DNA from: an uncultured Gammaproteobacteria bacterium
Lineage (GTDB): Bacteria > Pseudomonadota > Gammaproteobacteria > CAMYKB01
Length of the DNA stretch: 37,949 nucleotides
Direction: 5' to 3'
Assembly (NCBI GenBank): GCA_947258875.1
Contig: CAMYKB010000016.1
Location: 1-37,949, forward strand
Shown here in pieces: positions 35,938 to 37,949 of this stretch (its first letter is position 1; the number at the start of each line of letters is the position of its first letter). The notes beneath the pieces were generated by a model. It searched no databases and was not told the DNA's origin. It was given only the letters and a program-made list of their open reading frames with translations. The translations under genes and the position numbers were made by a program.

Positions 35938-36540
35938 TCAGTTAATGCGTTTCACGAGCATCCTGATTGTGGACGCTTCTCCCTGATGATACACGCCTTC
36001 ATTCAGATTCACGATCCCATGCTCCATAAAATCAATCTCTGCGTCGGCAAAATCATGGCGCAACAATTCCTGCGTGTAGAGCATAGCCTCTACCGGTGGC
36101 CCACCACTTTCATAAGCCAGTTGCTCCTTATGGAAAACTTCCATGACCAACAGACCACCCGGCTTGAGCGTCTGCAACATTGCAGCATGCAATCTGGGAC
36201 GAATGTCCGGCATAAAATGGATAAAAATCGCGATCACGGCATCATACTCTGCCTGTGGCCAGTCCCACTGCGCAAGATCCGTACAATGTGTGCGTAGTGT
36301 TACATCGCGCTCTGCAGCCAGCGCCTGCGCTTTGGCAAGACCGTTCTTCGATACATCGACAGACAATACATTAAGCCCCTGCTCTGCCAGCCACACGCCG
36401 TTACGGCCCTCGCCATCCGCCACAGCCAGCACCTTCATTGCTGGTTTTAGCCGATGCCGTTGTGACACCAGGAAATCATTGGGTTGTTGTCCATAGGCAT
36501 ACTTATCATCAGCAAAACGCTGTTCCCAAAATTCTCTCAC
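35938..36540 (-). CDS. Class I SAM-dependent methyltransferase
   Basis: A 200-residue methyltransferase with SAM motif I VLAVADGEGRNGVWLAEQG (38-56), acidic motif II LSVDVS and a post-motif LKPGGLLVMEVF. The N-terminal FWEQRFADDKYAYGQQPN resembles TehB-type and thiol or thiopurine-like methyltransferases. The substrate is unknown. It is in a cluster with pirin (18 bp upstream) and the HAD phosphatase. Confidence 0.87.
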   Translation of the reverse strand: MREFWEQRFADDKYAYGQQPNDFLVSQRHRLKPAMKVLAVADGEGRNGVWLAEQGLNVLSVDVSKNGLAKAQALAAERDVTLRTHCTDLAQWDWPQAEYDAVIAIFIHFMPDIRPRLHAAMLQTLKPGGLLVMEVFHKEQLAYESGGPPVEAMLYTQELLRHDFADAEIDFMEHGIVNLNEGVYHQGEASTIRMLVKRIN

Positions 36541-36558
36541 AAAACTCTCCCTGGCAAA

Positions 36559-37398
36559 CTACTGAAAAAGGCCATCCCGGTAATCACGCACGGCCTGTTC
36601 AATCTCTTCATGTGTATTCATGACAAATGGGCCGTGGCGGGCAATCGGTTCGCCTAATAATGCACCGGCTACCAATAAAAACCGGGCATCAGCATCGCCG
36701 CTTGCTATCTGCAGTGTATTTCCGAAACTTGTGATTCCCAACTGACCCTCATTGAGTAACCGCGCATCCTTACCAACACGTATGGACGCTTGAAAAGGAT
36801 ACACAAATGCATTGTGTTTTTCAGGCACCTTATACTCAATACTGTGGTGTGCAGGCACCTCAACATCAATATAAAGCGGTGCGGTAGCGATACCCTGTAT
36901 CGCGCCCTGGCTGTCATCGGGCCCATTACCGGCGATAATCCGGTATTTGGCGTTATCAACCTCTACCTCTGGTACCGCGTGCTCCTCGATCTCCTGATAA
37001 GCAGGTGCAGCCATCTTGGATGTAGCCGGCAAATTAACCCACAACTGAAAGCCCCACATCAGACCATCCTCCTGTTCCGGCATCTCTGAGTGCACTATAC
37101 CGCGTCCTGCCGTCATCCATTGCACACCACCCGGTTTGAGGATGCCCTCATGACCCTGGTTATCGCGATGCCGCATGCGCCCAGCCAACATATAGGTGAC
37201 GGTTTCGAACCCTCGATGCGGATGATCCGGAAAACCGCCGATATAATCACTTGGCGTATCACTTTTGAATTCATCAAACAACAGAAAGGGGTCCAAATCC
37301 TGTAATACTGCACTACCGATACTACGGCGAATCGCAACACCGGCACCATCGGATACCGATTGCGGATCGACGATACGGCGTAATTCGCGTGATGCCAT
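36559..37398 (-). CDS. Pirin-family cupin protein
   Basis: A 279-residue two-cupin protein. The metal site of pirins is complete: H59 and H61 in DHPHRGFETVTYML, and H103 and E105 in GIVHSEMP. E. coli YhhW has quercetin 2,3-dioxygenase activity in vitro; many pirins act as redox-sensing regulators. It follows the nitroreductase gene by 18 bp on the same strand. Confidence 0.9.
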   Translation of the reverse strand: MASRELRRIVDPQSVSDGAGVAIRRSIGSAVLQDLDPFLLFDEFKSDTPSDYIGGFPDHPHRGFETVTYMLAGRMRHRDNQGHEGILKPGGVQWMTAGRGIVHSEMPEQEDGLMWGFQLWVNLPATSKMAAPAYQEIEEHAVPEVEVDNAKYRIIAGNGPDDSQGAIQGIATAPLYIDVEVPAHHSIEYKVPEKHNAFVYPFQASIRVGKDARLLNEGQLGITSFGNTLQIASGDADARFLLVAGALLGEPIARHGPFVMNTHEEIEQAVRDYRDGLFQ

Positions 37399-37416
37399 AT
37401 TTGTAACCCCCAGCTA

Positions 37417-37949
37417 TCAGAAATGGTCTGTAATCACGACCTCATCCATAGGCAATTGTCCCGGCTTGGGCCATGCTGCCTTGGTGCCTTTACCGACCAC
37501 GACAAACATCGCCACCACATGATCTTCAGGCAGGTTAATCAACTTGCCAACCGCCTCGTAGTCGAAGCCGTCCATGGGACAGGAATCATAGCCCATGGAC
37601 CTGGCAGCCAGCATAATGGTTTGTGCTGCAATACCACATGAACGCATCGCTTCATCACGTTGCACCTGTTGCTTATCGCGATAATACGCGTCTATCGCAG
37701 GTACCATAAATTCTTGCACCTCTTGCGCTGCGTTACGCCAATAACGCACGGGCTCTTTTTCCCAGGACTTCATGTCCGCACACATGATTATCAACATGGA
37801 TGCATCGGTCACTTGTGCCTGGTCCCAGGCGGCCTCGCGAATCTGTCGGCGTAACGCCTTGTCTTTGACTACTGCAAACCGCCAGTTTTGTATATTGAAT
37901 GCCGTCGGTGCCTGCATCGCCAGGCCTAGTAGCTTATCGACTTCAGTCT
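37417..37949 (-). CDS. Nitroreductase-family flavoprotein (partial, N-terminus outside window)
   Basis: The frame is open to the window edge: upstream of the internal Met at 37917 it reads TEVDKLLGLAM, so the true start is beyond 37949. The 177 residues seen include APTAFNIQNWRFAVVKD, the FMN-contact region of NfsB/YdgI-type enzymes, and AAQTIMLAARSMGYDSCPMDGFD. It reduces quinones or nitro compounds with NAD(P)H and FMN. It leads the pirin - methyltransferase - HAD cluster. Confidence 0.88.
   Translation of the reverse strand, partial: TEVDKLLGLAMQAPTAFNIQNWRFAVVKDKALRRQIREAAWDQAQVTDASMLIIMCADMKSWEKEPVRYWRNAAQEVQEFMVPAIDAYYRDKQQVQRDEAMRSCGIAAQTIMLAARSMGYDSCPMDGFDYEAVGKLINLPEDHVVAMFVVVGKGTKAAWPKPGQLPMDEVVITDHF

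Overview
The window is a piece of a gammaproteobacterial chromosome of roughly 50% GC by eye. The evidence is the conserved block suhB / secF-secD-yajC-tgt-queA with trmJ nearby, the tesA / ybbA-ybbP pair, and a synthetase-only RelA. I cannot name the genus. There is no phage, insertion sequence or CRISPR array.

Layout. (1) 1-174: the 5' end of trmJ, leaving the window on the minus strand. (2) 175-15324: a nitrate assimilation island with a Tat-exported NrtA, NrtB and an NrtD-type ATPase (ABC nitrate uptake); a membrane-anchored PP2C phosphatase-Ser/Thr kinase fusion downstream of an MFS nitrate transporter; then, divergently, nirB-nirD (NAD(P)H nitrite reductase), a cytoplasmic molybdopterin nitrate reductase, a DmsB-DmsC-like iron-sulfur/membrane fusion and a small membrane protein. 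(3) 15475-16863: a beta-CASP metallo-beta-lactamase. (4) 16876-20307: a cytochrome b561 - PepSY - response regulator - histidine kinase operon, with a divergent exported PepSY protein. (5) 20605-26851: suhB, then secF-secD-yajC-tgt-queA convergent to it. (6) 26956-29104: tRNA-Leu(CAA), two exported proteins (one thioredoxin-like), tRNA-Arg(CCT) and a hidden 38-residue membrane protein. (7) 29112-34443: ybbA-ybbP-relA on the minus strand, divergent from tesA. (8) 35234-37949: a minus-strand cluster of nitroreductase (cut by the window edge), pirin, methyltransferase and HAD phosphatase.

How the genes work together. Nitrate enters by the ABC or the MFS transporter. The nitrate reductase makes nitrite, probably fed with electrons from quinol through the DmsBC-like fusion, and NirBD makes ammonium. 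All three nitrate promoters carry a sigma-54 -24/-12 element plus NtrC-like palindromes. At nrtA and narK the paired sites lie near -112 and -142 from the predicted start, so nitrogen limitation should switch on the whole island. The PepSY/b561/two-component operon and the divergent PepSY gene share a mirrored PhoP-box-like operator.

The strongest leads are the unusual electron input of the nitrate reductase, the kinase-phosphatase fusion inside a nitrate regulon, the position of 20 kb between trmJ and suhB (neighbours in E. coli and Pseudomonas aeruginosa), the mirrored operator, and the unannotated 38-residue protein.
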